A DNA stretch of 64,000 nucleotides from Bog-752 sp963760655 (GTDB lineage: Bacteria; Actinomycetota; Thermoleophilia; UBA2241): positions 682,001 to 746,000 of the forward strand of contig CAVXDR010000005.1 of assembly GCA_963760655.1 (NCBI GenBank), given 5' to 3'. Below the pieces are notes generated by a model. That model did not search any database. It worked only from the letters and a program-made list of their open reading frames with translations, and had not been told where the DNA came from. The translations under genes were made by a program, and so were the position numbers. Below, piece by piece: positions 17,075-25,531 of the stretch (the first letter of the stretch is position 1; the number at the start of each line of letters is the position of its first letter).

Positions 17075-18469
17075 TCACGACCCGGCCGGCCGGCACCAGC
17101 GCAGCGCGCTGCAGGCCACGATCGCCGCCGTGTCGACGAGCTCGTCGATCGCCACGCACTCGTTGACGGCATGCGCCGTGTACCTGTCGTGCGGTCCGAA
17201 CGAGAACGTCGGGATGCCGCCGTGCAGGGTGAACGTCGCCGCGTCGTGCCACGAGTTCAGGCCTCCCGGCCGCGACGGCCGGCCGAGCGCCGCGCCGGCC
17301 TCGAGCACGGTGGTAACGAGCGGATGGTCGGCGGGCATCTCGGCCGGCGGCACCTCCCACTCCCACTCCCAGACGATCGGATGCTCGGCGAGCCACGGGT
17401 CGGCCGCGGCGGCCGCGTCGATGCGCCCGCGCAGCTCGGCCTTGACCGGCTCGGCGCCGAGCTCGGGGTGCCAATGGGCCGGCAGGTAGTGACAGTCGAG
17501 CGTCAGGCGGCAGAAGGCGGGATAGGTCACGTCCCAGGTGCCGCCCGACACGAGCACCGGCACGACGTCGCCCGGCGCCAGGAAGGGGTGGCGCTGGTCG
17601 GCCCGCGAGCGCCACTCGTCGTTCAGGCGGCGCACCTCGGCAAGCACCGGCAGGAGCTTGTCGATCGCGTTCACAGCGCCGCCGTCGCGCCAGTCGGGCT
17701 GCGGCTCCTGCGAGTGGCCCGCGCGGCCCGGGATGGTGAGCCGCGGCTTGAGGATGCCGCGACAGGCCACCCAGGCCTCGAAGCCGGTGGGCTCGGCGCA
17801 GATCCCGGCGTCGGGGCGCAAACTGCGCTCGGCGAACCGGCGCACGACCGACCAGCTCCCCATGCCCGACGACTCCTCGTCGGTCACCGCGGCCAACACG
17901 ACCTCGCCGGCCAGCCGCACGTCGGCGTCGCGCAGCGCCTCGAGCGCGACCACCAGGGCGGCCAAGCCGCCCTTCATGTCGTTGACGCCGCGGCCGAACA
18001 GCAGGCCGTCGCGCTCGACGACCGTGAACGGGTCGCTCGTCCACTGCTCGCGCGGCTCCACGTCGACGGCGTCGATGTGGCCGGTCAGCAGCAGGCTGCG
18101 GGCGGGGCGGCCGCCGGGGCCGCCCGCCAGGCGAGCGACCAGTTGCGGCCGCCCCACGAAGTCGAGCCCGGGCGGCACGAACAGCCCGCCCTCGCCGGTC
18201 GGCTCGGGCTCCCACAGGTCGATCTCGGCGCCGAGTGCGGCGAGGCGCGCCGCGAGCAGCTCCTGCAGCCTGACCTCGTCGCGCGGCGGCGCGCCCGCGT
18301 CGCGCGCCGTCGTGTCGCAGGCGACGAGCGCAGCGGTGAGAGCGACGAGCTCGGCGCGGCGCGCGCGCACGGCAGCCGTCACCCGCTCCTCGAGGCTCGC
18401 GAGCGTGCGGTCTGCGCCGGCCGCGCCGGCGCGCTTGCCGGGCACACCTTCTCGGTCCGACCCGCTCAT
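17075..18469 (-). CDS. M20-family metallopeptidase/deacylase (ArgE/DapE-like), copy 2
   Basis: A di-zinc amidohydrolase of 464 residues hydrolysing N-acyl amino acids or related amides. The zinc-binding GHIDAVD, the bridging Asp in GVNDMKGG and the catalytic TDEESSG are all present. A dimerisation domain lies between the two halves of the catalytic domain. Its ATG overlaps the stop of the upstream M20 gene as ATGA, so the two are translationally coupled. The two proteins share long identical motifs and the same rare ending (TAHAVNEC), so they arose by tandem duplication. Confidence 0.91.
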   Translation of the reverse strand: MSGSDREGVPGKRAGAAGADRTLASLEERVTAAVRARRAELVALTAALVACDTTARDAGAPPRDEVRLQELLAARLAALGAEIDLWEPEPTGEGGLFVPPGLDFVGRPQLVARLAGGPGGRPARSLLLTGHIDAVDVEPREQWTSDPFTVVERDGLLFGRGVNDMKGGLAALVVALEALRDADVRLAGEVVLAAVTDEESSGMGSWSVVRRFAERSLRPDAGICAEPTGFEAWVACRGILKPRLTIPGRAGHSQEPQPDWRDGGAVNAIDKLLPVLAEVRRLNDEWRSRADQRHPFLAPGDVVPVLVSGGTWDVTYPAFCRLTLDCHYLPAHWHPELGAEPVKAELRGRIDAAAAADPWLAEHPIVWEWEWEVPPAEMPADHPLVTTVLEAGAALGRPSRPGGLNSWHDAATFTLHGGIPTFSFGPHDRYTAHAVNECVAIDELVDTAAIVACSALRWCRPAGS

Positions 18470-19809
18470 CGCGCCACCCCACACCAGCGCATGGCGGTCA
18501 CGGCGACCGCCGCGCAGAAGTCGACGAGGGCGTCGACGGTCACGCACTCGTTCACCGCGTGGGCCGTGCCGATGCCGTCGGGACCGAACGAGAAGCAGGG
18601 CGTGCCGGCCCGCGTGAAGGTCGCGGCGTCGTGCCACGAGTCGAGCCCCGCGACGCGCCCCTCGCGACCCAAGCCACGAGCCGCCTCGAGGGCGATCGCC
18701 ACGAGCGGGTGGTCGCCGGGGATCTCGGCCGGCACTACGTCCTCGCTCCAGTCGAAGCGCAGCGGGTGCTCGGCGAACCAGGGGTCGGCGGCCACGGCCG
18801 CCCGCAGCCGCCGGGTGACCTCGTCCTCGACGGCGCGGCCGCTGCCCTGCGCGTCGACATGGCCGGGCAGGTAGGTGATGTCGCAGGTGAGCGCGCAGGC
18901 GTGCGGGTAGGTGACCACCCAGGTGCCGCCGCCGATCACTACCGGCACGATGTCGCCGGGCGCGAGCAGCGGGTGGCGGTGGTCGGCGCGCGTGCGCCAG
19001 TCGTCTCGTAGGCCACGCACGCCGTCGAGCACGAGCGCCATCTTCTCGATCGCGTTCACCGCGCCGCCGTCGCGCCAGTGCGGCTGCGGCATCTCGGCGT
19101 GGCCGGCGCGTCCCTCGACCGTGATCGTCGGCGTGACCGTGCCACGGCAGGCCACCCAGGCGTCGAAGTCGGTACCCTCGGCGCAGATGCCGGCGTCGGC
19201 GGCCACGCCGTGGGCCACGGCCGCGCGGCCGCCGGCGCCGCTCGACTCCTCATCGGTCACGGTACAGAGCACGACGTCGCCGGCCAGGCGTACGCCGGCC
19301 CGCCGCAGGCACTCGAGGGCCAGGACCAGGGCGGCGATGCCGCCCTTCATGTCGGTGACGCCGCGGCCGTACAGGCGGCCGTCGCGCTCGGCGACGACGA
19401 AGGGGTCGCTCGTCCACTGGTCGCGCGGTTCGACATCGACCGCGTCGATGTGGCCGTTCAGCAGCAGGCTGCGACCGCCGCCCCGACCCGCCAGGCGGGC
19501 GGCGAGCTGCGGGCGGCCGGCGAAGTCGAGGTCGTCGGGCACGAAGCGGTTGCCCGTGCCGGTGGGCTCCGGCTCCCACACGTCGGTCGCCGCGCCCAGG
19601 GCGGCAAGCCGCGCGGCGAGGAGCCCCTGGAGCGCGGCCTCGTCGCGGGCCGGGTCGCCCGGCAGCCGCGCCGTGGTGTCGAAGGCGACGAGCTGCGCGA
19701 CGAGGTCGCACAGCTCGTCGCGCCGCCCCCGGACCTCGGCGATGACCTGGTGCTCGAGCTCGCTGCTCCCCGCGTCCACGATGCCTCGTTTCGCTCGTGA
19801 CCGGCGCAT
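18466..19809 (-). CDS. M20-family metallopeptidase/deacylase (ArgE/DapE-like), copy 1
   Basis: First gene of the duplicated M20 pair, up to 447 residues. The metal and catalytic residues are His120 and Asp122 (GHIDAVD), Asp153 (GVTDMKGG) and Glu187-Glu188 (TDEESSG). The ATG at 19809 has no ribosome-binding site. A GTG ten codons in (19779) follows ACGAGG at better spacing and may be the true start. A TAGAAT lies upstream at 19875-19880. The substrate is unknown, but ArgE/DapE-type deacylation fits the neighbouring amino-acid-related genes. Confidence 0.91.
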   Translation of the reverse strand: MRRSRAKRGIVDAGSSELEHQVIAEVRGRRDELCDLVAQLVAFDTTARLPGDPARDEAALQGLLAARLAALGAATDVWEPEPTGTGNRFVPDDLDFAGRPQLAARLAGRGGGRSLLLNGHIDAVDVEPRDQWTSDPFVVAERDGRLYGRGVTDMKGGIAALVLALECLRRAGVRLAGDVVLCTVTDEESSGAGGRAAVAHGVAADAGICAEGTDFDAWVACRGTVTPTITVEGRAGHAEMPQPHWRDGGAVNAIEKMALVLDGVRGLRDDWRTRADHRHPLLAPGDIVPVVIGGGTWVVTYPHACALTCDITYLPGHVDAQGSGRAVEDEVTRRLRAAVAADPWFAEHPLRFDWSEDVVPAEIPGDHPLVAIALEAARGLGREGRVAGLDSWHDAATFTRAGTPCFSFGPDGIGTAHAVNECVTVDALVDFCAAVAVTAMRWCGVAR

Positions 19810-19983
19810 GGCGGGGGCGCCCTCGTGCGCGCCCGCCGCGCGCCGCTCGTTGCCGGCCGACCCGCAGACTTCAGATTCTACGACGCGGCCGTCCCCCTCC
19901 CGAGCCGGCGCGCCACCGTTGCGGCCCGCCGCGCCTGCGATAAGCTAGCCTGGCCAGGCTCCCGCGCCTCCAGGAGGTCGCCG
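19810..19983. promoter_or_regulatory. Divergent promoter region, M20 operon and cupin gene
   Basis: This 174-bp gap separates divergent genes. On the minus strand TAGAAT at 19875-19880 is a possible -10 for the M20 pair. On the plus strand TTGCGG (19919-19924) and TAAGCT (19941-19946) are 16 bases apart and could serve the cupin gene. AGGAGG at 19972-19977 is the cupin ribosome-binding site. Both promoters are weak matches. Confidence 0.35.
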
Positions 19984-20385
19984 ATGTCCGCCGACGAGCG
20001 GTCCAAGAGAATCCGGGTCATCAGGCCCGCCGACGTGCGCTGGGACGAGGCCATGGTGGGCCCCGAAGAGAAGGACCCGCCCGGCCAGGAGTGCGTCGCG
20101 GCGCAATCCGGCGACGAGCGCTTCAGCTGCGGCCTCTGGCAGCGCGAGGTGCAGCGCCGCTATTTCGAGCGCCCCTACCACGAGATCGCCTACATCCTCG
20201 AGGGCGAGGTCGAGGTGACCGACGACGACGGCAACGTGGTCACGGCCGGCCCGGGCGACATCCTCATCACCCCGAAGGGCAGCAAGGGCTTCTGGAAGAA
20301 CCTCGGGCCGGTCAAGAAGTTCTGGACGATCTACGACGATCCGGCCGCCGACCTCGAGGCCTATCTGGGACCCGGCGAGTTCTGA
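19984..20385 (+). CDS. Small single-domain cupin protein
   Basis: A 133-residue protein with one cupin barrel. Residues about 60-115 contain HEIAYILEGEVEVTDDDG and the GPGDILITPKGS turn, the two conserved cupin motifs. It resembles the DUF861/EutQ-like group, in which aromatic and acidic residues often replace metal ligands. Only one clear histidine is in motif 1. Function cannot be assigned. ATG 19984 follows AGGAGG with six bases spacing. An acetyltransferase gene follows after 14 bases. Confidence 0.85.
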   Translation: MSADERSKRIRVIRPADVRWDEAMVGPEEKDPPGQECVAAQSGDERFSCGLWQREVQRRYFERPYHEIAYILEGEVEVTDDDGNVVTAGPGDILITPKGSKGFWKNLGPVKKFWTIYDDPAADLEAYLGPGEF

Positions 20386-20399
20386 GAGAGCGAGACGCC

Positions 20400-21203
20400 G
20401 TGGCGCCGGAGGGCACGCCCGTGGAGCCGCCGCTCGTGACGCCGGTCGGCCTGCCGCTGCCCGACGTCGCCCCGGCGCTGCCCGGCCGCACCGTCGTGCT
20501 GCGCCCGCCGCAGCCCGCCGACGTGGGCGTGGTCGCCCGCCTGGGCGTCGACCCGATCATCGAGCGCTTCTTCGGCGTCGAGGGCGTCGTGCGCCGCGGG
20601 CTCACATCGCGCGAGGCCCAGGCCGCGCTCGCTCGGCTCGGCGGCCACGAGGGCACGCAGGGCTGGGTGATAGAGCACCACGAGCGGCTCGTCGGCCTGG
20701 CCCGGCTGTTCGCCGTCGACCCGCACGAGCGCCACGCGCGCTACGCGGTGACGCTGCTGTCGCGCGAGTGGCTCGGCCGCGGCCTCGGCGCCGAGACGAC
20801 CCGGCTCGTGCTGACCTACGCGTTCGCCGTGCTCGGCCTGCACCACGTCACGGCGCGCGTGCTCGACTTCAACGCCCGCGCCCTGGCCTGCCTGCGGACC
20901 TGCGGCTTCGTCGAGGAAGGTCGCGAGCGCGAGGCCGTGCCGTTCGAGGGGAGCTGGCACGACCTCGTCGTCGTGGGAGTGCTCGACCGGGAGTTCGCCG
21001 CCCTGGCCGCGGCGCGACCGGAGTGCGCCATGCTGTCGCCGCTCTCGAGGCTCGTGCGCGACGAGCTCGCCGGAGCCGCCGGCCTATCGCACCCGCACCC
21101 GAAAGCGCCGCACGCCCGCCCCGCCGTGACGATCGGAGACGCGCACGGTCACCGTGAAGACGCCGTCGCGGCGGAACACGTGCCCCGCCCAGAAGGCGCG
21201 TGA
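20400..21203 (+). CDS. GNAT-family N-acetyltransferase
   Basis: An acetyl-CoA-dependent acetyltransferase of the RimJ/RimL type (about 267 residues). The acetyl-CoA loop is EWLGRGLGAE; VLDFNARALACLRTCGF and a C-terminal beta-strand pair follow. The domain ends near residue 200. The remaining residues come from reading antisense to the 3' end of the convergent PKD gene, and the two frames overlap by 120 bases (21084-21203). The tail is therefore probably not functional. GTG 20400 is chosen because it follows the cupin stop by 14 bases; the ribosome-binding site is weak. Confidence 0.8.
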   Translation: MAPEGTPVEPPLVTPVGLPLPDVAPALPGRTVVLRPPQPADVGVVARLGVDPIIERFFGVEGVVRRGLTSREAQAALARLGGHEGTQGWVIEHHERLVGLARLFAVDPHERHARYAVTLLSREWLGRGLGAETTRLVLTYAFAVLGLHHVTARVLDFNARALACLRTCGFVEEGREREAVPFEGSWHDLVVVGVLDREFAALAAARPECAMLSPLSRLVRDELAGAAGLSHPHPKAPHARPAVTIGDAHGHREDAVAAEHVPRPEGA

Positions 21204-22616
21204 ACGGAGGGTGGGGCGACGGCTCTGCGTCCCGTCGCCCCACACGACCGTCGCCCGCCACGGACCGGTGCCGGGGTCTGTGAAGGCGATCCGGCGCCTG
21301 AAGGCGATGCCGCGGCGGGCGACGCCGCTGCGCTGCGCGGCGATGCGCGGCGCCACGTTGCGCACGGTCACAAGGAAGCGTGTCGTGCCCGACGTGCCGC
21401 CGCTCACGCGCACCGTCACCGCGACCACATAGGCGCCGGCGGCGGCGTAGCGATGCGACAGGGCGAAGCTGTGGTCGTTCAGGGTCAGCGCCGCGGCACC
21501 GCTCCCGTCGCCGTAGTCGACCGTCGCGGTCCAGGCGGCGTCAGCCGCGGTCTCGTCGACGAACGAGCCGGCGCGGGCCAGGCTCTGGCCCTCGCGAAGC
21601 GTCGCGTCGCCGCCGGCGTCGACGACGAGCGCCCCGGGCTCGAGGTAGCGGCTGTCGACGACCTCGAAGTCGCTGCCTTTCACCTGCGAGAGCTCATGCA
21701 GGTCGTCATCGCTCCAGCGCGGGTCGGGGGCGCCCGACACGTACCAGTCCGAGCCGTTGTCGGCCACCATCATGCCGTAGGTCTTGAGCGCCTGCAGGAT
21801 CACCTGCACCTCGGGTGAGAAGCCCGAGATGTCGAAGCTCGCCTTGAGCCGCACGCGCAGGCCCATGGGCGGCAGGTCGGGGTCGGTCGAGTCGCTCGCG
21901 TAGTGGCGGGCCGGGTAGATGTAGGCCTTCTGCGTGCGGGCGACGGTGAAGCGCAGCGCATGATCGATCGCCCCGTCGGTCACAGCCTCGTCATAGCGCA
22001 CGAGGCCGGGCAGGATCGGCAGGCCGGCGGCGTCGGCCGACGTCCAGCCGGCCGGCCGCAGGGCGTTCGTGCCCAGGTCGAACACCGCGCCCGAGCCGGC
22101 GTGCCAGCTCCCGTCGGCCTGTGGCCAGGCGTCGTAGAGCTCGTAGAGCACCTGATGGTCCACGTCGAGCACGAGCACGTGGCGATCGCCGTCGCTCGAC
22201 GCGCCGCCTTCGATGGGAGCGTCGGAGGGGATCGGGTACGGGCCGGGGTCGCTCTCGTCGGCGTAGTCGAAGGTGACCGGGACCTTCGCCTGCGTGCCCG
22301 ATACGCACACGTACGGGATGCCGTTGGGAGCGCCGTCCCACGTCGTGCCGAAATCGGCGTGGAGGCCGGTGTCGAGGCCGATGCTGCGCAGGTAGGCGGC
22401 CGAGTCGGGGTCGACCGGCAGCGTGTCGACCGGCGTGTTCCAGGGGTTGTCGGACGGAAAGAGCGGGAACGGGATGGCCACGTTCGGGCCGAGCACGTCG
22501 GCGGCGGCGGCGGGCGCCCGCCACACCAGGCCCGCGGCGAGCGGCATCACCGCCAGCAGCACAAGGACGGCCGCCCAGCCGCCCAGGCTCGCGCAGACCC
22601 CTCTCCGACCCCTCAC
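21084..22616 (-). CDS. Secreted protein with C-terminal PKD-like domains
   Basis: A 510-residue exported protein. A signal sequence or anchor occupies residues 12-40. A large N-terminal domain of unknown family follows, with NPWNTPVDTLPVDPDS near its start. From about 345 two immunoglobulin-like PKD repeats are visible through DYGDGSG and VWGDGTQ turns with YVVAVTVRVSGG and VFTVTVRVSDRHGG strands. Such domains usually mediate surface adhesion or protein-carbohydrate contacts. It is divergent from the MFS gene. No catalytic residues could be recognised. Confidence 0.78.
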   Translation of the reverse strand: MRGRRGVCASLGGWAAVLVLLAVMPLAAGLVWRAPAAAADVLGPNVAIPFPLFPSDNPWNTPVDTLPVDPDSAAYLRSIGLDTGLHADFGTTWDGAPNGIPYVCVSGTQAKVPVTFDYADESDPGPYPIPSDAPIEGGASSDGDRHVLVLDVDHQVLYELYDAWPQADGSWHAGSGAVFDLGTNALRPAGWTSADAAGLPILPGLVRYDEAVTDGAIDHALRFTVARTQKAYIYPARHYASDSTDPDLPPMGLRVRLKASFDISGFSPEVQVILQALKTYGMMVADNGSDWYVSGAPDPRWSDDDLHELSQVKGSDFEVVDSRYLEPGALVVDAGGDATLREGQSLARAGSFVDETAADAAWTATVDYGDGSGAAALTLNDHSFALSHRYAAAGAYVVAVTVRVSGGTSGTTRFLVTVRNVAPRIAAQRSGVARRGIAFRRRIAFTDPGTGPWRATVVWGDGTQSRRPTLRSRAFWAGHVFRRDGVFTVTVRVSDRHGGAGVRRFRVRVR

Positions 22617-22711
22617 TGCCGACCTCCTCCTCGCCGACGCCCTCGTCGCCGGTATCGACCGGACCCGCCCCGCGGCTTACCGGCCGGCGTAGACCGTTCT
22701 GGCTATCGTTG

Positions 22712-22717
22712 TAGCAT
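22712..22717 (+). promoter_or_regulatory. -10 hexamer TAGCAT for a leaderless MFS mRNA
   Basis: TAGCAT ends seven bases before the ATG at 22725, which has no Shine-Dalgarno. Transcription would start at or next to the A of the start codon. No clear -35 is seen. Confidence 0.35.
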
Positions 22718-22724
22718 CACGGCC

Positions 22725-23975
22725 ATGGAAAAGAACGAGTCAGCGCGTCCGGCGACCCTCGGCCGGCGACTGCGAGCGCTGCCGGCGAACGTCGTCGCGC
22801 TCGGTGTGGTCAGCCTGGTGGCCGACCTGAGCACCGAGATGATCTACCCGGTCTTCCCGGGCTTCGTGACGAAGACCCTGGGCGCGTCGGCGGCGGTGCT
22901 CGGCCTGATCGAGGGCACCGCCGAGGGCACCGCCAGCGTCACGCGTTACCCTTTCGGCCGGCTCTCCGACGCGCGCGGCCGGCGGCGGCGCTTCGTGCTC
23001 GGCGGCTACGGCCTGGCGGCGCTCGGCAAGCTGGTGCTCGCGCTCGCCTTCCTGTGGCCGGTCGCGCTTGGCGGCCGTTTCCTCGACCGCCTCGGCAAGG
23101 GCATGCGCACGGCGCCACGCGACGCGCTGCTCGCCGCCGACGTCCGCGACGCCGACCGCGGCCTCGCGTTCGGCCTGCACCGCACCATGGACACGCTGGG
23201 CGCGGTCGTCGGCCCGCTGGCCACCCTGCTCCTGCTCCACCTCGGGGTGTCGCTGCGCTGGGTCTTCGCGCTCGCTGTGGTGCCCGGCGCCCTGAGCGTG
23301 CTCGTCATCTGGCGCAGCGTGCGCGAGCGCGCGCCGCGCGACCCGGCGGGCGCGGCCGGCGCCGCGGCGCCGGCCGCGCCCGCCGCTCGCCCACCGATCA
23401 GGCTGCCGGCGTCGCCACGCTTCCGCCGCCTGCTGCTGGCCTCGCTCGTCTTTGCGGTGGGCAACTCGAGCAACGCCTTCATCCTGCTCAAGGCGTCGCA
23501 GGTGGGTTTCAGCGCAAAGACCGGCGTGATCCTCGTCTACGTGCTCTACAACCTGACCTACGCTGCCGGCTCGCTGCCGCTCGGCGACCTGTCCGACCGT
23601 GTGGGCCAGCTCCCCGTCGTGGCCGGCGGCTTCGTCGTGTTCGCCGCGGTCTACGCCGGTCTCGCCGCGGCTCACTCCATGGCGGTCGTCGCCGCGCTCT
23701 TCGCCGTCTACGGCCTCTACATAGCCGCGACCGAGGGCACGACCAAGGCGCTCATCAGCCGCACCGCGCCCGATGCCGAGCGCGCCTCGGCCATGGGCTT
23801 CTTCGACACCGCGGTCGGCGTCGCGGGCTTCGCAGCGAGCGGTCTCGGCGGCGTGCTCTGGGTGGCGATCGGGCCCTGGGCCACCTTCACCTTCGGCGCG
23901 GCAACGGCAGTGGTCGCTGCCGCGCTCCTGCTGCTCTTCTCGCGAGGGTTGCAGGGCCGCCCGCAGAACGTCTGA
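22725..23975 (+). CDS. MFS transporter
   Basis: A 416-residue major facilitator with about twelve helices. The loop 2-3 signature is GRLSDARGRRRRF and its repeat in the second half is GDLSDRVGQL. A Pro/Ala-rich central loop lies near residues 205-225. LVADLSTEMIYPVFPGF at the N terminus resembles drug- or metabolite-efflux members. Substrate unknown. ATG 22725 lacks a ribosome-binding site and is probably leaderless. A lipoprotein gene follows after 133 bases. Confidence 0.88.
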   Translation: MEKNESARPATLGRRLRALPANVVALGVVSLVADLSTEMIYPVFPGFVTKTLGASAAVLGLIEGTAEGTASVTRYPFGRLSDARGRRRRFVLGGYGLAALGKLVLALAFLWPVALGGRFLDRLGKGMRTAPRDALLAADVRDADRGLAFGLHRTMDTLGAVVGPLATLLLLHLGVSLRWVFALAVVPGALSVLVIWRSVRERAPRDPAGAAGAAAPAAPAARPPIRLPASPRFRRLLLASLVFAVGNSSNAFILLKASQVGFSAKTGVILVYVLYNLTYAAGSLPLGDLSDRVGQLPVVAGGFVVFAAVYAGLAAAHSMAVVAALFAVYGLYIAATEGTTKALISRTAPDAERASAMGFFDTAVGVAGFAASGLGGVLWVAIGPWATFTFGAATAVVAAALLLLFSRGLQGRPQNV

Positions 23976-24108
23976 GGCGGAGACGACGCAGAGACGAGGG
24001 GCAGAGCCGAGAGCGCCGGGCGACCGGCGCCTGCGACGGCGCGCCGCGGTGACGGCCCGCCGCCGCCGCTGGTCCCGTGACTCGACGGACGAACGAGGAG
24101 AGGGCGCC

Positions 24109-25344
24109 ATGAGACTGACCATCACCCGACAACGCCGCGGTGCACGACGGACGGCGTGGAGCCTCGGCGCCGTCGCCGCCGGGCTCGGCTGCGCCGCCTG
24201 CCTGGCCGCCTGCGGCAGCGGCAGCCCGACACCCGCCGCCACCGTGACCGTCACGGCGAGCGCCTCGCCGAGCACGTCGTCGGCCACCTCGCCCAGCTCG
24301 GCGCCGCACGTCACGGCGCAGCTCGTGGTCGCCGTCGCGAGTGGGGTGAAGGCGAGCGGCGTCAGCGTCGTGAACGGCAGTGGGGTCGTGAAGCAGCTCG
24401 TGGCCCCGAGCGGCGGTCCGGTGAGCGACCTCGCCTGGTCGCCCGATGGCAGACGCCTCGCGTTCCTGCGAGCCGCGAGCCAGAGCGACTCGACGAGCAG
24501 TCTTTTCGTCTACGACACCCGCACCGGGTCGGTGACCCAGGTGCCCGTCGCCGTCTCGCCGGCGACCATCGACAGCTACGCCTGGGTGAGCGCCACGCGG
24601 CTCATAGCGGCGTACTTCCCGGCGGGCGCCAGGACCTACCGGGTGAACGGCAAGCTCTGGCTGCGCGACGTGGCGAAGGGCATCGGCTGGCCGGCCAAGG
24701 ACGACGGCGGCCACCTGATGAGGGGCACCTCGGTCTCGTCGTCGGCCGACGGCACCCACGTGGCCTACGTCAGCTACGGCGCCCTGTCCGGCGGCAGCAT
24801 CCCCGAGAAGCTGCGTGTCTACGACACCGCGACACTCGCCGTCTCCACGGTGGCGACCGGCGCGGCTCCGGGCGAGACCGACGGCGACCAGTTCACCTGG
24901 CCGGTGATCTCGCCGGACGGTTCGATGATCGCCACCGAGCAGACCGGCAGCGACATCGGCTTCGGCCTCACGGTCTACGGCGTCGACGGCGCCCAGCGCC
25001 TCAAGAAGAGCGGCCTCATCTGGCCGACGCGGCCCGCCTGGACCGCGCAGGGGCAGCGCCTCGCCTTCGGCGGCGCCTCGGGGCTGAGCAGCAGCGAGCA
25101 CGACGCGCTCAACACCTGGACGCCGGGGGCGAGCATGACGACGGCCGTGGTGACCGCGCTCAAGCGGCCGGTCACGGGTGTCGCCTGGACTCCCAAGGCC
25201 TCGCAGATCGCCTACGCGGTGGCCGACGCGACCGGCCTGCAGAGCGTCCTCTGGATCGCCACGGCCGGCGGCGCCAGCCGCCACGTGCTCATCGCCCACG
25301 GCGGCTCGCCGGCCTGGGCGATCGCGCCGATCGCCTTCCCCTGA
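24109..25344 (+). CDS. Lipoprotein with TolB/WD40-like beta-propeller
   Basis: A 411-residue surface lipoprotein. The signal peptide ends in the lipobox LAAC with Cys35 as the lipid-modified residue, followed by a Ser/Thr-rich linker. The rest is a six- or seven-bladed propeller with repeated PDG motifs, for example LAWSPDGRRLAF and VISPDGSMIAT. This is the PD40/TolB arrangement. No enzymatic residues are visible; binding or scaffolding is likely. ATG 24109 follows GAGGAGAGG. A strong hairpin lies five bases after the stop. Confidence 0.87.
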   Translation: MRLTITRQRRGARRTAWSLGAVAAGLGCAACLAACGSGSPTPAATVTVTASASPSTSSATSPSSAPHVTAQLVVAVASGVKASGVSVVNGSGVVKQLVAPSGGPVSDLAWSPDGRRLAFLRAASQSDSTSSLFVYDTRTGSVTQVPVAVSPATIDSYAWVSATRLIAAYFPAGARTYRVNGKLWLRDVAKGIGWPAKDDGGHLMRGTSVSSSADGTHVAYVSYGALSGGSIPEKLRVYDTATLAVSTVATGAAPGETDGDQFTWPVISPDGSMIATEQTGSDIGFGLTVYGVDGAQRLKKSGLIWPTRPAWTAQGQRLAFGGASGLSSSEHDALNTWTPGASMTTAVVTALKRPVTGVAWTPKASQIAYAVADATGLQSVLWIATAGGASRHVLIAHGGSPAWAIAPIAFP

Positions 25345-25348
25345 GCCC

Positions 25349-25392
25349 CACAAGGGGGCGGACGGCCGCGCCCGGCCGTCCGCCCCCTTGTG
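25349..25392 (+). terminator. 19-bp perfect-stem terminator
   Basis: Arms at 25349-25367 and 25374-25392 are exact complements around a six-base loop. The downstream sequence is AT-rich (GAAATAA) but has no T-run. It ends the lipoprotein transcript just before the Hdr operon promoter. Confidence 0.8.
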
Positions 25393-25408
25393 AAATAACG
25401 GACAAGTA

Positions 25409-25437
25409 TTGCCCGCTTTCTGGCGCGCCTTTACACT
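25409..25437 (+). promoter_or_regulatory. Sigma70-like promoter of the Hdr-Flx operon
   Basis: TTGCCC at 25409-25414 and TACACT at 25432-25437 are separated by exactly 17 bases, in a rare AT-rich pocket between the upstream terminator and hdrC. The start point would lie near 25444, giving a leader of roughly 90 bases. Confidence 0.65.
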
Positions 25438-25531
25438 ATGAGCGTAGCTTTTACTCGGCGACGGCGCGGCTCGCGCCGCGCCATCCGCGCCCGGGCCACC
25501 CGCGGCGCCCACGCGACGAGAGGCAGACGCC

